Assembly (NCBI GenBank): GCA_944472155.2
Contig: OX235273.1
Location: 86,856,793 to 86,920,792, forward strand
Direction: 5' to 3'
DNA from: Trichobilharzia szidati
Lineage: Eukaryota; Platyhelminthes; Trematoda; Strigeidida; Schistosomatidae
DNA: 64,000 nt
Below, piece by piece: positions 1 to 12,320 of the stretch. The notes beneath the pieces were generated by a model. It had not been told where the DNA came from, made no database searches, and was given only the letters and a program-made list of their open reading frames with translations. Position 1 is the first letter of the stretch, and each line of letters starts with the position of its first letter. The translations under genes and the position numbers were made by a program.

Positions 1-173
1 TTTTCTATATTTGTCATTCACTAACCTTACTTTAGCATTGTAAGTTTATCTCACGTCCATTCTAGAATTAAAGAGTTAGAATAAAGTCAGAGATTCCAGG
101 GTATTGATGAAGTGATCAATTCACATCAAATATGAAGAGAAGAAGGACGAGAATCCAGCTAAGAGGTAGCCCA

Positions 174-201
174 TGCATGCATGCATGTGTGTGTGTGTGT
201 G
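174..201. repeat. ATGC then GT microsatellite
   Basis: CATGC repeated three to four times, then GTGTGTGTG. Ordinary simple repeat. Confidence 0.85.
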
Positions 202-310
202 AGTGAGGGAAATACCTAACAACCGCGAAAAGCATCAATAAACGAAGGAAGATAGTTTCATGCACATATTAAATTTGTTTTACAATAGATAGTGTAATGC
301 CTATGATTTT

Positions 311-690
311 CCTGCCGATTGCCTCCAACCATCTAATATCATTACAAACAATGTACACCGTGATGGCGAGCTACCTAGAATGGTGGCCACATTACAACCT
401 GACTGATAGAATTCAGTCTGCACCAAAGAGAGGACTAGACGCATCACACTAGTTACTAGTGTCAAATCAAAATATCCACTACAGTCCTACAGGAGGTCAA
501 TCGCGAACCCGAATAGCTCAGTGGTAACGTCTCTGACTGCAGCACTGGGTGACACGGGTTTGAATCTCAGAAGGGACATGAGTTCCTTCAAGGTTGCAGA
601 TACGCCTTGCTGAAGAGTGCCAAATAGCACGAAACCTAGGTCCAAGGCTTCCTGCCAATTGCCTCCAACCATCTAATATCATCACAAACT
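311..690 (+). repeat. Family C tRNA-derived repeat: unit plus edge of previous unit (period 340 bp)
   Basis: CCTGCCGATTGCCTCCAACC at 311 recurs as CCTGCCAATTGCCTCCAACC at 651. Between them is a unit with the palindrome GATAGAATTC-type block near 407, the CTAGTTACTAG block (449), the tRNA-like head TAGCTCAGTGGTAACGTCTC (A box) and GGGTTTGAATCTC (B box), then GCAGATACGCCTTGC. It matches, reversed, 28030-28390. Confidence 0.78.
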
Positions 691-1119
691 ATGATTTTCA
701 TCGGTTAATTCATACACTCCCTCTTGAAACATGTATATATAACCAAACATACATATATATCTGTATAAATAATAGTAGTCTATTTTTAGAAATTAGGCGT
801 TGTCGTTGAAAATCAATCAGAACCAAGTATTTTTGTTACAATTCTCCTGTTTCTTTCAATTGCTGTCTTCATTTTTGTTAGTTTAGAAAAAAAGTAGTAT
901 TGCCTCTTTTTTCATGACGCACAGCGTTGTAATGTGAAGCAACGATGCTGTTTAACTTGATAAATACCGCTCTTCAATCAAGTAACTGTTAGGTATAGTA
1001 ATGTGAGGCATGTTGAGAATAAATTTGGTTTGCGGCTGTGAGGAAATCTCTGCAGGGATACAGATGGCTTATTTAACTTCCGTTGAATATTTTAATTTGT
1101 GTAAAATTGTTGAAGCGTA

Positions 1120-1265
1120 TCAGAGTTGTGGAGATGTGGTTCACTGGTCTTAGCATTTGACTTTCAGCCAATGGGAATACCAAGTATCTACTTCAGTCTG
1201 GGCGACTAGTTAGTATTATCAGTACTCACATAATAAGTGTGGCGTATAGTCTACTCAATGGAAGA
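1120..1265 (+). repeat. Possible family D tRNA-like repeat, degraded
   Basis: GTGGTTCACTGGTCTTAGC is A-box-like. AATAAGTGTGGCGTATAGTC matches 63342-63361 with few changes. B box not clear. Confidence 0.4.
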
Positions 1266-2489
1266 TCTCTTCTAATTAACTGAGTTCTAACTAATTTTGT
1301 CAAAATAGGCTGATTATAACTTATTATTTTGACGTTATATGATGCTAATGAGCGAATAGAGAAGCATTACGAGAATCATTTATGGGATAAAACACATTTG
1401 TCTAATCCCCATGACGTAAAAGTAACCCTAGTTTTGAATGTGATCAGTTGATTGAAAGGCATCCTGAAATGGTAATAGGCCAAGATTTTATCCAGTTAAT
1501 GTCGAATGCGAATAATATAATTCTTTGTAGGAAACAAATTCTACATATAAGTGGGTTTTTTTCTTCCTCCCTAAACAAATAACCGATAGGTATTAACTAT
1601 TAATGCAAAAAAATAACTACTTTGCAGAAGTACTTTATGTTTGTTTATTCTGAAAGTAGTTTGAAGGGAACAAATAGTCTAAAAGATAATTGAAAGCATT
1701 TAGAAAACAAATATATATGCATTACTGAATATAGATATAGATAAAAAATAATAAAAACAATCAGATAGGGATAAACAGTGAAATACTCATAATTTTTTAT
1801 CAATAATGTCATAGTTACCTCACATCACTGATTTAGTAATGAAAACAATTGGAAACTGCCTACTGATATATTATTATAAGTATTTGTTTGACATTCTGAC
1901 AAATATTATTGATCACATATTTCAGTCAGACTTAAGTGCATCAACTACTTGTTAGTTTGTATGTGGTGTTAATTGTCACTGATGAATTCTCTCTGTAACT
2001 CAATACACTTATTTCCATTTATGAATTCGGATAAAGCAAAGACTACTGTTTGTGCAGAATAAGACAGTACCATCATTTATCCCGTTGACTTCTCATCAGC
2101 TGCTTACAGCCCAAAGAAATTATTAAGTTTATGTACAGAACAATTTTTAACATATCTGTGAATGTTGTTACATGATGTCAGTTGACAGGAGGTTCCGAAC
2201 TTAGGGAACAGTGCTCAGAAAATTACGCTTTTATGGTTTTTGCACAGAGATTTCAAGTATAAACAAAATCTGTGTATACATACAATGGTAAGGGAGTTGT
2301 GTAATAAAGACGAGGGGTGCGCAAGATGATGACTCACTAATAAATTGGGTAACAGTATATTGACTTCACCTTAAATCATAAAAACAAGAGACAAGCAGAA
2401 TTATACTATATCAAAGGGGGTGAAGTTAAAGCCAAAGATTACGTATTCAGATGAGAGGGAGAAAGAGAGTAAAGACATCCAGTTACCAG

Positions 2490-3440
2490 GGTAAGGAAGG
2501 ACTGATAACTGCTTCTTTCTGAACACACAGTTCGGGTTTTAGGCGTCTGATAGAGATTGCTTCGGCAAATTTGAGGAGAATTAAGTTTTTTTGTCTATTG
2601 ATAATTTTAGAGGACTTTGCAATTCCCACCTCATGATCCGTACGAAGGAGATGCCTGGTAATGGCACTATTGTAAGCACTTGTTCCCTTGAGACGTAGGC
2701 CTTTTGGTACATGTTCAGAAAATCAGAGGTGTGTCCTTTTTTCTATTCTCTCAACGTAACTGATCACGCAGATAAATGTAAATTTGTATACACGGTTATG
2801 GCTAATGTGAGAAGGATATCTGTCGACTTTTGATTGCACCAAAGATCATGTTGTCCGATAGACGGGAACCAATTTAGCCATAGGATAGGTTCTGACTAGT
2901 GATGTACTGAATCCTCTGTTGACTATTGCTGAAATATTTTTCACCTTTAAAATAGAGTTGAATGAAGATAGGCTTTTTCCCCACTGTTATTTGTTTGAAA
3001 TTTGAGCCTTCACATCTTCCATATTTGTTAGTTAGTCTCTGAGGGTAACCGTTGTTTTCCAACATCTTTTATGGAATCAAAAATTCTTCCTCTAATTTCT
3101 CTGTAGAGCATATTCTCCTCGCTCTATAGTACAGAGTCTTGACTAGTGCTCTTTTATAGCTTTTTAGATAAAACTATTAAAATGTAAGTATTGTCCATTC
3201 CATGTAGGCTTTCGGTAAATTGACCTCTGGAAACTACCGTCTTTCAAGCGTTGCTTGACAATATCAGGGGAATGGAACTTTCCATCATTTTCATGTTCCA
3301 TAGTAAATTCAATATTTGTATGTGCGTCTTTGAATGATCCAAGTAGGTAGGAGACGTGACTTTCATTGTTGCACACTACAAATGTATCGTCAACATTGCA
3401 GATGAAATCCCAAGACTCATATTAAGTATTACAGTGAATG
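2490..3440 (-). pseudogene. Penelope-like element: end of RT and GIY-YIG endonuclease (degraded)
   Basis: On the minus strand, 3164-3376 reads CNNESHVSYLLGSFKDAH and then SIYRKPTWNGQYLHFNSF, the RT thumb of PLEs. 2874-3065 continues LENNGYPQRL. Around 2690-2810 it reads YKFTFICVISYVERIEKR, a worn GIY-YIG block, then SEHVPKGLR. 2500-2600 holds the last coding part. No YVDD box in the preserved part. Interrupted by several frame breaks. Same family as 22667-24184 by the TWNGQ/NGYP blocks. Confidence 0.78.
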
Positions 3441-3498
3441 GAAAATATTTTTCAAAGGTTAGGTTATAGGGATGTGTTTCAAATTTGACCTCTGATTG

Positions 3499-3740
3499 AT
3501 ATCATTTAGAGAACCATTGAAAACCGTGGAGTGCTGGACAGCTGTTTCGTCCTGGTTTGGGACTCATCGAATTGGTAGAAGTTAGAATTTAAGGGCTGAT
3601 CATTGAGTCGGGTCCCAATGGCTGAATGGTCTGTGAGCTCGCCTTGTGACGGGAAGGACCTAGGGTTCGAACCCCATTGGGTGTCTACTTCCGATGAAAC
3701 AGCTATCCAGTACACCTTGGTTTTCAATGATTTTCTAACT
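3499..3740. repeat. Family B fold-back pair
   Basis: Minus half: CATTTAGAGAACCATTGAAA, CAGCTGTTTCGTCCTGG, GGGACTCATCGA. Plus half: AATTGGTAGAAGTTAGAATT, A box CAATGGCTGAATGGTCTG, B box GGGTTCGAACCCC, then CCGATGAAACAGC where helix II of the hammerhead has been deleted. The minus motif keeps CGAUGAGUCC and GGACGAAAC, a good helix II. Confidence 0.78.
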
Positions 3741-5103
3741 CATATCAATCCGTCGTCAAACTTGAATGGACGGTAGACAGGACTTTTAGATGAAGTAGTT
3801 ATTAGATTCTTCGACTCGCTTAGTACTTTGTGAATAATTATTGTGTGCGAGGTCTAGTATACAGAACTAATCTACTGTTTTTTATGTGGAGAAAAACGTA
3901 TAGACAATCGAATTCACTACTGGTGATATTTTTTCGATAAAATGTTTATCTTCCATGATAAGCCGTGACGCATACTTTACGTTTCATTTCTAATTACTAA
4001 ACTAAAGGTGTGGCCTCCTTCTTGTTGAAAATTTCAATTAACTTTCAGTCGTGTTTGTTTAATTCCCTTTTAGAGATATAATACAGTATCTAAGGTGGTT
4101 TGTAAATATAAAACAGTTATATTACTACGTGTGTTTTTATTAATCATTATTTAATTTCCATTCATAGAGACTTGATGGTCAGTAGAATATTTGATTTTGA
4201 TTTAGGCTGTCATAGCATTCATTTTGTACTACTCACTTTTTTCCTCTAATTCAATTCAGAGTTATATATGATAGCTAAATAAGGGTACGATATGGCTATT
4301 GCAGTTGTTTCTCCACAATATAGAGTCGGCTTAAGTCAGACAGTGTAAATGTTTCTATCTGAGGCGGAGAGTGAAAATCATTTTGATGTCTCTTAAGCGT
4401 TGAGTTTTTATTCTCCTCCCCCCACCAACACACACACACACACTTTTTATCTCCAAGTGTAGTAGCTTAATAAGACAAAATTCCTCAGAAAGCTACCGAA
4501 TAGTATCAGTTTTCATGTGTAGTAAGAGTAGCTATTGATTATTTGTGACATCAGAGATATGACGATGAATAATAGACTGAGACCCGTAAAAGTTGCAGAT
4601 TGGAGTCAATAGATCATAACCCCTACATAACAGTCGATAGTCTAACTTAAAAAAAAGTTATTTTTATTGAAACTTAAAAAAAAGATAAGATGAAAGTTTG
4701 AAGTGAATGGAAAGAAAACTATAAATTTATGATTCAATCCAAACTCTGGGTTTGTGATAAGTTGTTTATCTCATAAATGTTTCAGATTATCTGAGTTCTT
4801 AGTATAAGAAAAACACAACACAATAAACCAGATTTCAGCTAAAGAAGCACTACTGTCTGGTATCTTATGTGACAGTATCATTCATGATATCTGGCGGCAT
4901 GCTTAAATCACTGGGCTACCAGAATCATCAAAATGCCTAAACTCTCTTCTGCACTTCTTATTTTTTTAATCGTGCAATTCTATCAAATGACCAATACATG
5001 AACTAGCGCGTATATTTACTTAGTTTCCTACTATACGCTATGCAATTTTCGAAGGAATTCAAGGAAAAATATACAGAATTGGTTCTCTCTTCATATGCAG
5101 CTA

Positions 5104-5362
5104 CACTACGACAAATGATTTTTTTTTCTTCACGTTCCCCAGTGGAACATAGGGCTTCAAGCTAGTGGCTTGAAGTTTCTGTAGCAGTGTTCATTTTACA
5201 GGATGGGGTTGGTAGCCTCATGCCCAACCTTTCCTCTTCACCAGCATTATTTCTGGCTTAGCGAGGTAAGGGAGTGTGTCGGCCGGGAATCGAACCCCGG
5301 ACCATGTGCATGGTCGGCGAGCGTCCTAACCGCTATACCACTGACGCACTACGACAAATGAT
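5104..5362 (-). repeat. Family A SINE with clear target-site duplication
   Basis: The minus copy (about 5120-5349) is flanked by CACTACGACAAATGAT at 5104-5119 and 5347-5362 (16 identical bases, the outer three of which overlap the SINE head). In the SINE's orientation: head GTGCGTCAGTGGTATAGCGG, B box GGTTCGATTCCC, body, tail AGCCCTATGTTCCACTGG and an A-run. Promoter boxes intact. One of the youngest insertions here. Confidence 0.9.
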
Positions 5363-5639
5363 GTACTTCAGATTATTACTTTACTTGTTAATTCTCTATG
5401 AAGAGGAAATATTTTGCAACTAAATACACTGAAAATTTCTGTAATATATGTTCACAAATTGTCTGAAATAAAGCTTTACTATTATTTTTAAAAATCATAG
5501 CATATATAAAAGAAGGTTACCTAATAGAGTTTTCATCTTTTCAGTTGATGATGTTATTCATCCACATAAATGTTCTTGATGACTTTGTCGCCATTACTGC
5601 CCATATTGACATTTAATACATCTTCAGGAATTGATTTGT

Positions 5640-6112
5640 TTTTTGAGTTTGATCACGGATTAATATTAGTTTTCAATGGTTCGCTAACTGATATCAGTCC
5701 GTGGTCAAACTCCAAAACCAAATCAACTCTTGAAAATTAATCTGATGCACTCTAGTGACTTGCTGTAGGACGGAGTTTCCTGGAGTTCCAGTGAGAAGTC
5801 GTGACCAGTGAGGTTCATCTAATCGGGAGCGAGGATGAAGTTCCTGCCGATGATATTAGTTGGTGATCACGCTAATATCAAGAACTGGTAGAAGTTAGAA
5901 TTCATGGACAATTGAGTTGAGTCCCAGTGGTTGAATGGTGTACCAGCTTTCTGTGTAACCTGTAGGTCCTAGGTTCGAACCCCAGTAGGTGCGTACCACC
6001 GATGAGTCACAGACTAGGACGAAACAGCTGTCCAGTACTTCGTGGTTTCCACTAGTTCTCTAACTGATATCAATCCGTCGTCAGACTCGGAAAACAAATC
6101 AAATCCTTACGA
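5640..6112 (+). repeat. Family B: small fold-back of unit ends followed by a full plus copy
   Basis: 5648-5672 and 5684-5712 are inverted (GATCACGGATTAATATTAG with CTGATATCAGTCCGTGGTC), ends of the CCGTGGTC subfamily without a body. From 5735 a full plus copy follows: GTGACTTGCTGTAGGACGG, A box, B box GGTTCGAACCCC, hammerhead-like motif at 5993-6038, end GATATCAATCCGTCGTC. Confidence 0.8.
5993..6038 (+). ncRNA. Hammerhead ribozyme-like motif (family B)
   Basis: Core CCGAUGA (U4 to C), helix II GUC/GAC around an 8-base loop, GAAA, loopless helix III ACAGCUGU, cleavage base C, helix I GUAC/GUAC with two unpaired positions. Lies 15 bases after the B box. Confidence 0.5.
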
Positions 6113-7049
6113 ATCAACTCTATTTAATACATAACCAGTATATTTTGCTTTCAAAATATCTTACACAGGTATTGTTTGCGTGAAAGTTAAGTGTTCGACT
6201 CTGTTGAGTAGTGGTGTGAAAAAAGTTTTTATTGTACTGAAAGTTAAACTTATTCTCAATCTGGAGAGTTGTTCTTTCATTTTGTTTTATTTTTGTTTAT
6301 TAATGAAAAGACAGGTTTAGGTGTATTCCTACTACCTTTCTATGTGGCTGTCAAAAGATTTTGTCGCTTATTTATAAAAGATCTATTGTAGTATTGTATA
6401 AAGTATTCCAGTGATTTGTTAATTATACGTGCAAACCTCATTTTAGTCTGTGTACAATTTAAAAAAAAACACAATGCTGTTACTGTTTTCCTTCAAGCTT
6501 CAACTGTTCGTCCAAAAAATGCATACAGCCTTAATAATGTCTCACTTTATACTGTTACCATTTTCAAAAAGAATCTCTTAATACACTTTGTTTATATGTC
6601 TTTCAAATTTTTTTTGACTGTTATCTACCTGTGTTAACTAATATGAATTTCGACTTCGAACTGAAGTTCTTTCTACAGCATTCCATTCTTTGTGTATATA
6701 AATAAAAGTGTATAAAAGAGAGTTTGTCAAGATGATAAATGTGTTTATCGTCAACATTGTTTATCACATTTATTATCTCTACGCTTAAGTGTGATTATAT
6801 TCATATTTTCGTAGTAGTAGTAGTACTTACTGCTCTTGTACTAGACAAGATGGAAGTGCATATTCCTTGATATATTTTCGAGGTAGAACGAATTCATTCG
6901 TCATCTGTTATCATTTTTATTGAAAACAAAGGTAAGCCTTAATTCTCTTCAGGTAATTATGGCTATTCATGAAATCATGTATATATAATACAAGTATAAG
7001 ACATTATTAAAATATTTGTTTTACCAATGTCATTCATCTATCTGTTCAG

Positions 7050-7083
7050 CTCACCTCATTATGCTTGTCCTGAAGTAATAAGG
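7050..7083 (+). CDS. BRSK/SAD-1 kinase, exon a (34-nt micro-exon, P+1 loop)
   Basis: The first base completes a Gly codon split by the previous intron (phase 2). The exon then reads SPHYACPEVIR and ends in phase 0. This is the P+1 loop and the APE-equivalent motif (here CPE, as is usual in BRSK kinases) of kinase subdomain VIII, which places the substrate and anchors the activation segment. The acceptor is TTCAG and the donor GTAAGAA. BRSK/SAD kinases are AMPK-related Ser/Thr kinases activated by LKB1 and involved in neuronal polarity and synaptic organisation. At 34 nt this is a micro-exon whose skipping would break the frame. The identification rests on near-identity to the family in this segment and on the matching neighbouring exons. 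Confidence 0.93.
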
Positions 7084-9941
7084 GTAAGAAGTACTCACTG
7101 TAAAATGATACAATGCATGTTTGTTGACACGGTATAATGATGAAGATAAATAACCTTCTTCTTATTATTATTATTTTGTTCCACTGGTTTATATGTATGT
7201 TGTATCACTCACTCAGTTGCTTGTTTATTTCCATTATAGCTTGTTGTATGTATTCTTGACTGCTATACTTTTCAGTAGTGCATGCAAACTCTGTGCTTAT
7301 ATAACTCAAGTCACTGAAGTATTGTATTGAATGATCATCTGGGTATCTTTTTTCACTTTTTTGTTTTGTTTTTAAAAATCTTTCTCACTTTTTTCACTCA
7401 TGATCGCATTTTTCAATAAATTATCCATGTAATAGAAAAAGAAACTCACCATAGTAATGTTACCAAGGCAATTAAACTAATAAAGCACATAAAACAGGTT
7501 AAGTATGCTTTCTTTATCAATTGAAATATTTTGGCATTGAAATTTTATAGACACACTATGTGTTCTACATGAAAAAAAAATTTCTGGTTCATCTTTTGAG
7601 ATATTTCTAGTGAATGCCTTGTTTTTGAGAGATGGTTAACCGCGAATAGTTATTAATAAGTCCAAAATATTAAGTGCAAAGTAGTTTCAGCAAAACAAGA
7701 AAGATCCCCATCAGCTGAAGACTACCCGAAATCAGAGAGGTTATGAAACAATGAAAACAACACATTTCAATGTTGAAACGATTTCGAAGAAAATGTTATA
7801 GATTTATTTCTATCACCAATTTATATGTATTTCAAAGTAGAATAGGAGAGAGCCGGGGAAGACAAAAATACAGAAACTATAATGAACGGTGTTAGCTTAT
7901 AGAATTATATAAGAACTCAAGAAAATTACAGTTCATAAGATTGAAACTAGCTTAGTGAGCTGGAATCCCTTACATGGTTTATTATACAATCAACGTAGTG
8001 AAAATTAAAGTGCTGCTACCACAGGAGTGAAAGGTCGATCATACTTTCTTTCTGTACACATGAGTTTGGTTGAAAACGTTTGATCGCTGTCGCTTCGGCT
8101 GATCGAAGTAAATTCGATCTCTTTTGGACGTTTAAATATTTTGAATGATTTGGAGATCTTGACAAACTACCCCAGTATACACAAGGTGTTTGGTAATTGC
8201 AATTTGTGAATACCTCATTTTATGCCTGAATGCATGAAGTTTAAATTCATAAGGTATTCTCATTCAGAGTTAAGCATGAACGTTATTTTTCTCACTACTT
8301 CGAAAATCTGCACTTGTAAGTTATTTTAATATGAATTTTCACCGGCGGATGCGTATTCCACTTTGAGGTAATACTTTCACCATTTATTTCCCAAATAGGG
8401 CAATTAATTGATTTTGTGGAACCAAGAACTGTCAGACAATCCTATAGGTAATAAGTCACACTAATATTCAAAATGCATAGAAAGTAGAGAAAGAGGAAAC
8501 ACTATGGAAGGTAGTATCTTCATGCATGAACTTTCATTGTGTACAGTATTGTTTCATTGTCTATTCCTAACTGAGACGATCACTGTTCTGAGTTGCTTAA
8601 CTTCTTTCCAGAAACCATGCTACAGGATTCAAAAGTCAGTCAATTCATAGATTATTTGAGTCTTTCTCATATGAAACTTTGTCTTGTTATTGTTGTAAAA
8701 GCATAAGTCATCCATATTGCTGAGTTTGTTATTTTTGCATTAAAAAAGTATTTCTCTTTTAGTGCATATTCTGAATTGAAAGCTTTAATAGCTGACTTCT
8801 TCACTAGAAGTACATTCAGACGGTCATCAATGCAACAGACAAGTAGTATTTTGGTGATTTTTGAAGGTTTCTATAGTCTAATGATTTAGTAATGCATATA
8901 AGCAACATGATAAATCGATGTCAGTCTTAATCTAACTGTTGTTGGGTATTTGGTTAATATTTAGTACCGGTTAAAGTATTATCGTTAGTAAAAACGAAGA
9001 AAAACCTAATTGGTGATTTTTATTTGTTTTAATGGTAAACGCCAGTTGATGGCGGCAAATTGTGAATGATTGTTTGTTATCTTTATCAGTTTGTTTGTTG
9101 AAGAGATTTTTTCTTTTGCCTAATAATCTCCACTCTTGAGTTTATATCATTTACCAGTTAAATTGGTCAGTATTATGCTATCAGATGACAGCATACTAGT
9201 TGATATTATCTTTTCACGTAGAAATTGCTTCCCCAAATGTACATATTTCTATTTCTACCTTACACTAGAAACATGACCTGTTGGCTTATGTATTATACTT
9301 TCAACCAATGTATCTCTGATTGAAATCGAGCTCCAATCTTGGGAACTTAATAGTAATATCATCCCACACATATTGTGTATGAACCAAAGTCTGATGTCTG
9401 AAAAGTCCTTTTGGTCAACTAAGTTCTGGTTAAAATGCCGCTTAGTAGTCTAGTCGTAAAAAGATGTTATAATATGACTATGAAGTCAATGGTCATATTC
9501 TGCACAAATGTCATTTCCCTTCTTCTTATATGTGGTTTAAGATAAACTCTATCACCAGTGAGTGAGGCTCGTATGAACCATTTATTTTCCATTTGAAAAA
9601 GAATCTTCAGAGATCTTAAAAAAAGTCAACTTTGTGTCACCTTTATTGGTTTATTTTGTAGTATGGTTTACACATACTATCCAGTTATTGGTATGAATAT
9701 TTTTTTCGTGCTGAACTCCAGTTGGTGTTGTTGTATTTGTGTTGTTATCTTATATGTGTAATTGTACAATTTATGCTTACACTGCCCCCCACCCCCACCT
9801 AGCATTGTTTTTTCTCGTTTGATTGGATTATTGCATCATCATGTGATAGCACTTAAAAATTTCCCATTATTCAGTGACAACGTTCTACTTAACAATATTT
9901 ACATCATTTCTGTATTATGTATTTTGTTTCAAAAATATTAG
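7084..9941 (+). other. Intron 1 of the visible gene part (2,858 bp)
   Basis: GTAAG donor and ATATTAG acceptor. A degraded PLE C-terminal fragment in reverse orientation lies near 8025-8320. The rest (7090-8020 and 8325-9935) is AT-rich with no gene, RNA gene or repeat that I can recognise. Confidence 0.85.
8025..8320 (-). pseudogene. Penelope-like element fragment, C-terminal end (degraded)
   Basis: Read on the minus strand, the translation resembles the last part of a PLE protein: a segment similar to FKIFKRPKEIEF, then a run like AEATAIKR and a cysteine-containing KLMCTERK stretch. The same layout appears in the better preserved PLE at 2490-3440. Frames are broken and the endonuclease core is not recognisable, so this is a dead relic. 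Assignment rests on similarity to the other PLE fragments in the window. Confidence 0.5.
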
Positions 9942-10010
9942 GGCGAAAAATATGATGGACGTATGGCAGATGTTTGGTCCTGTGGTGTAATTTTATATGC
10001 TCTCTTAGTG
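9942..10010 (+). CDS. BRSK/SAD-1 kinase, exon b (subdomain IX)
   Basis: Twenty-three codons in phase 0 at both ends. The exon reads [16 protein letters not shown] and then ILYALLV. It contains the DVWSCG motif of kinase subdomain IX: the invariant Asp stabilises the catalytic loop, and the F-helix scaffolds the C-lobe. Acceptor ATATTAG, donor GTAAGT. It follows directly on EVIR of the preceding exon, as expected for BRSK1/2 and SAD-1. The Met after GR is the only departure I noticed from the usual family residue (commonly Lys). Confidence 0.96.
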
Positions 10011-10204
10011 GTAAGTCTTCGTGCATTTATATGTATCACTTTTGTGCTGTTATGCTGTCAATTTATCCAGTTGTAACTCTACAATCTTTTATTATGCATA
10101 CAACTATTTCATGTTTCCTGGGGTGGGAAACTTTTCCTGGCAAATGTGAACTCCATCTATATATATGCTTATATGGGATTAACTTCCAAATTAGTTTGTT
10201 TATT

Positions 10205-10890
10205 AGATATATAAAACAGTGAAACAGTATTATTTGCTGGATGACGTTTCGAACGAAATTTATTGCTCATAATCACATCAATTATAATCACACGACTTCA
10301 AAAATTGAATTTTACAGTCTTCTTTGTTCTCTCCTGTTTGTCGTCGTTGGGGTAGTAGAATTCTCCAGATATCTTGCTGGACAGGTGTTGAATCATTCCT
10401 ATTACACGTATTTACAGTTGATTCGATAAACAAAGCTTCTGTTATCAATCTCCCCCCCCCCCCCAACCCTGTGACATTAGATTTTAAAACTGTCATCCTA
10501 TCCCATCCTATTGTATGGTTGTGTGTAACTGCATGTAGTGCTATAGCTGAATTATTCTCTAGATTTCTTATCTTATTCGGGTCAACTAATTTAGACTTTG
10601 CTACGTTTTTATGCTCGGCTAGTCTGACTGCCCCTGTTCTACTAGTTTGACTTATGTATTTGACCTGACAATCATTGCAGACAGGGTATTAGATAAACTA
10701 AATTGTTTTGTTTTAAAGGCTCCACAGGGATTAACTTCCTTCTACATCTTCCTACGAAGTTATGCTCGAAATATCATGCGACTCTTCTTGCTTCTGATTC
10801 ATCAGTATGGACCTAGACAAATTGTATGCTGTGACAAGCTCTACAATATTTCTTTAGCATTGGTTATGTACCTTTTGCTTCCTTAGTGTT
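10205..10890 (-). pseudogene. Penelope-like element: GIY-YIG region and 3' end (degraded)
   Basis: The minus strand reads, across frame breaks, a CNDC-type cysteine pair, an ISQTSRTGAVRLAEHKN stretch and DP-KIRNLE, then an open segment ending near 10278 (contains GRLITEALFIEST). This order matches the C-terminal GIY-YIG endonuclease of PLEs, with the Y..QT.R block and the EH motif. A C-tract interrupts the end of the open part. Downstream (10235-10300) is the conserved terminal hairpin (TGAGCAATAAATT) seen at 17290, 37510, 47985 and 63630. Stops and frameshifts show it is inactive. Confidence 0.75.
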
Positions 10891-11664
10891 TAAAGGTCTA
10901 AGTAACACTTCATTTTACCACAAATCCTAGTTTATTTAATAGATTATCTATTTACACTGATTTTCTCAGTTTAGAAAGTATAATGTCGTCTTTTTACTTG
11001 TGTCACGAAATTTTCTTCGGGACGTTTAAAGAGGAAACTATTCATAATGTAAACGATACACTGACTGTTATTACAGAGATAAGTGTATGAATCGAATATC
11101 AATTGCTTTTATTGTGACTACCTTGACAAGAAACTGAGATTATATTGCGAACCGTATCCTTAAACCTACTTCTGATGCCATTGGTAATGAAAACGGTTGG
11201 AATTTTACTATTTGATTTTAAACTAGAAAGTATTAGCAGACCGCATCTGTTATTATATAGACACTGGACTTTGGGTCAGTAATGACGATTTTAAACACTA
11301 AGCTATTTAAATTAACCCAGAAAATTGAGTTGTATATTAAATCCTCACATGTCAACTATAGCGCACATTGTGATATGCAAACAAGACTTACAATAAAGAC
11401 GAAGGATGTAGTCAATCCCTGAACTGGTTAATAAATTTCTTCTTGAAAATAATAATCACCACCCAATCACAGATGAACAACAAAGGTGTACTGTTAGCTG
11501 TTTCTAGTGTACAAAATATTCAAGCATGTGGTGTCATTAATTCTGTTTTACATGTAAATTTGTATTAGTTGTATTTACTGTCTAGTAGAAGCTATTTAGA
11601 CTGACTAATCTGTGGGGTCGGGCATTTATTACGTAAGTTTATCGGTTTGCTAGCAGTAGTTTTC

Positions 11665-12045
11665 TTGACAATGTTAGCTGACATAGGATCAGGTTGGAAA
11701 AGAGCCACTGATCGTCAAATGAAAATACGGCTTCATCAGTCAATGAAATTCACATTAGTTAGTTTAAGCCAGCCACGTAGGAAGATGTAGACTTCCTGGG
11801 GCGGTAAAAACCAATGGCTGGAGACAATTGGTGATATAGCTCAAAATCGTTCTCAATGGATGGTGCAGATGCATCCACTCCTTGTGAATTAACATATCCA
11901 ATAAAACCATCTTGTTCCTCCATATCACTATTCTTTTTGCCTTATATTTCTATTTATTATCTCTGTTTTAAATCTCTTTTTACTTTCTTCTCGTGCTTTG
12001 TGTGCTAAGTAAAGTGTGGCAACTGGAACTGCTGCACATCGGTGG
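11665..12045 (+). pseudogene. Non-LTR LINE 3' fragment (GWKR / QWLETIGDIAQNRSQW family)
   Basis: The plus strand reads MLADIGSGWKRA, then HQSMK, and, in another frame, NQWLETIGDIAQNRSQW followed by a stop. This is the extreme C-terminus and 3' UTR of a non-LTR retrotransposon. The same family is seen in reverse at 50060-50525 and 30235-30345 and in the same direction at 37085-37410. Only the last few hundred bases remain (5' truncation). It runs into a TA microsatellite at its 3' end. Clade is uncertain. Confidence 0.75.
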
Positions 12046-12046
12046 C

Positions 12047-12048
<2 letters not shown>

Positions 12049-12079
<31 letters not shown>
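12049..12079. repeat. TA microsatellite
   Basis: About 15 uninterrupted TA units directly after the LINE 3' end, so it may have grown from the element's tail. Confidence 0.95.
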
Positions 12080-12080
<1 letters not shown>

Positions 12081-12169
12081 GCCTGTCCAAAATTTATTCT
12101 AGCCATTTTCAGGGATCTTTATAGCATTTTTATCAGATAATGATTGCGTCGTAGTTAACAAATAAGTAA

Positions 12170-12320
12170 ATTACTTGTCGAAACCATGGGTGCTGGATTC
12201 GATTCTCAGTAGGAATACTATGACTCATAGGACATTCTGACACCTCCAGGTGACAGGTCACAAGTGGAACAAAATACGCGTTTGTGATTCCACTGCTGGC
12301 CACCAGCAACCAACTCAGTA
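12170..12320 (+). repeat. Family E tRNA-derived SINE, partial copy
   Basis: It contains a B-box-like GGATTCGATTCTC and a 3' segment, TGATTCCACTGCTGGCCACC, that matches the end of the family E copies at 39173-39633 (GATTCCACTGCTAGTCACC). The A-box part is weak. This is a diverged copy in plus orientation. Confidence 0.55.

Larger units (their letters stand above)
1..7049 (+). other. Intron (3' part) upstream of the first visible BRSK exon
   Basis: This stretch precedes the first recognisable kinase exon and ends in a normal acceptor (TCTGTTCAG). I looked for the expected preceding exon (DFG to the LKB1-target Thr, ending in phase 2) and did not find it, so it probably lies before base 1. Repeats inside are annotated separately: family C near 311-690, a PLE at 2490-3440, family B copies near 3499-3740 and 5735-6110, and a family A SINE at 5120-5349. 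I see no gene or recognisable repeat in about 691-1115, 1270-2280, 3760-5100 and 6115-7040; these are AT-rich with only chance ORFs. Confidence 0.75.

Noticed and set aside
4161..4215. Possible catalytic-loop exon (HRDL-like reading at 4164)
   Set aside because: It reads HRDL by chance, but KPEN does not follow, and no fitting acceptor/donor or DFG sequence is present.
10324..10650. 108-codon plus-strand ORF starting MFSPVCRRWG
   Set aside because: Shadow of the minus-strand PLE endonuclease region, where the conserved motifs lie.
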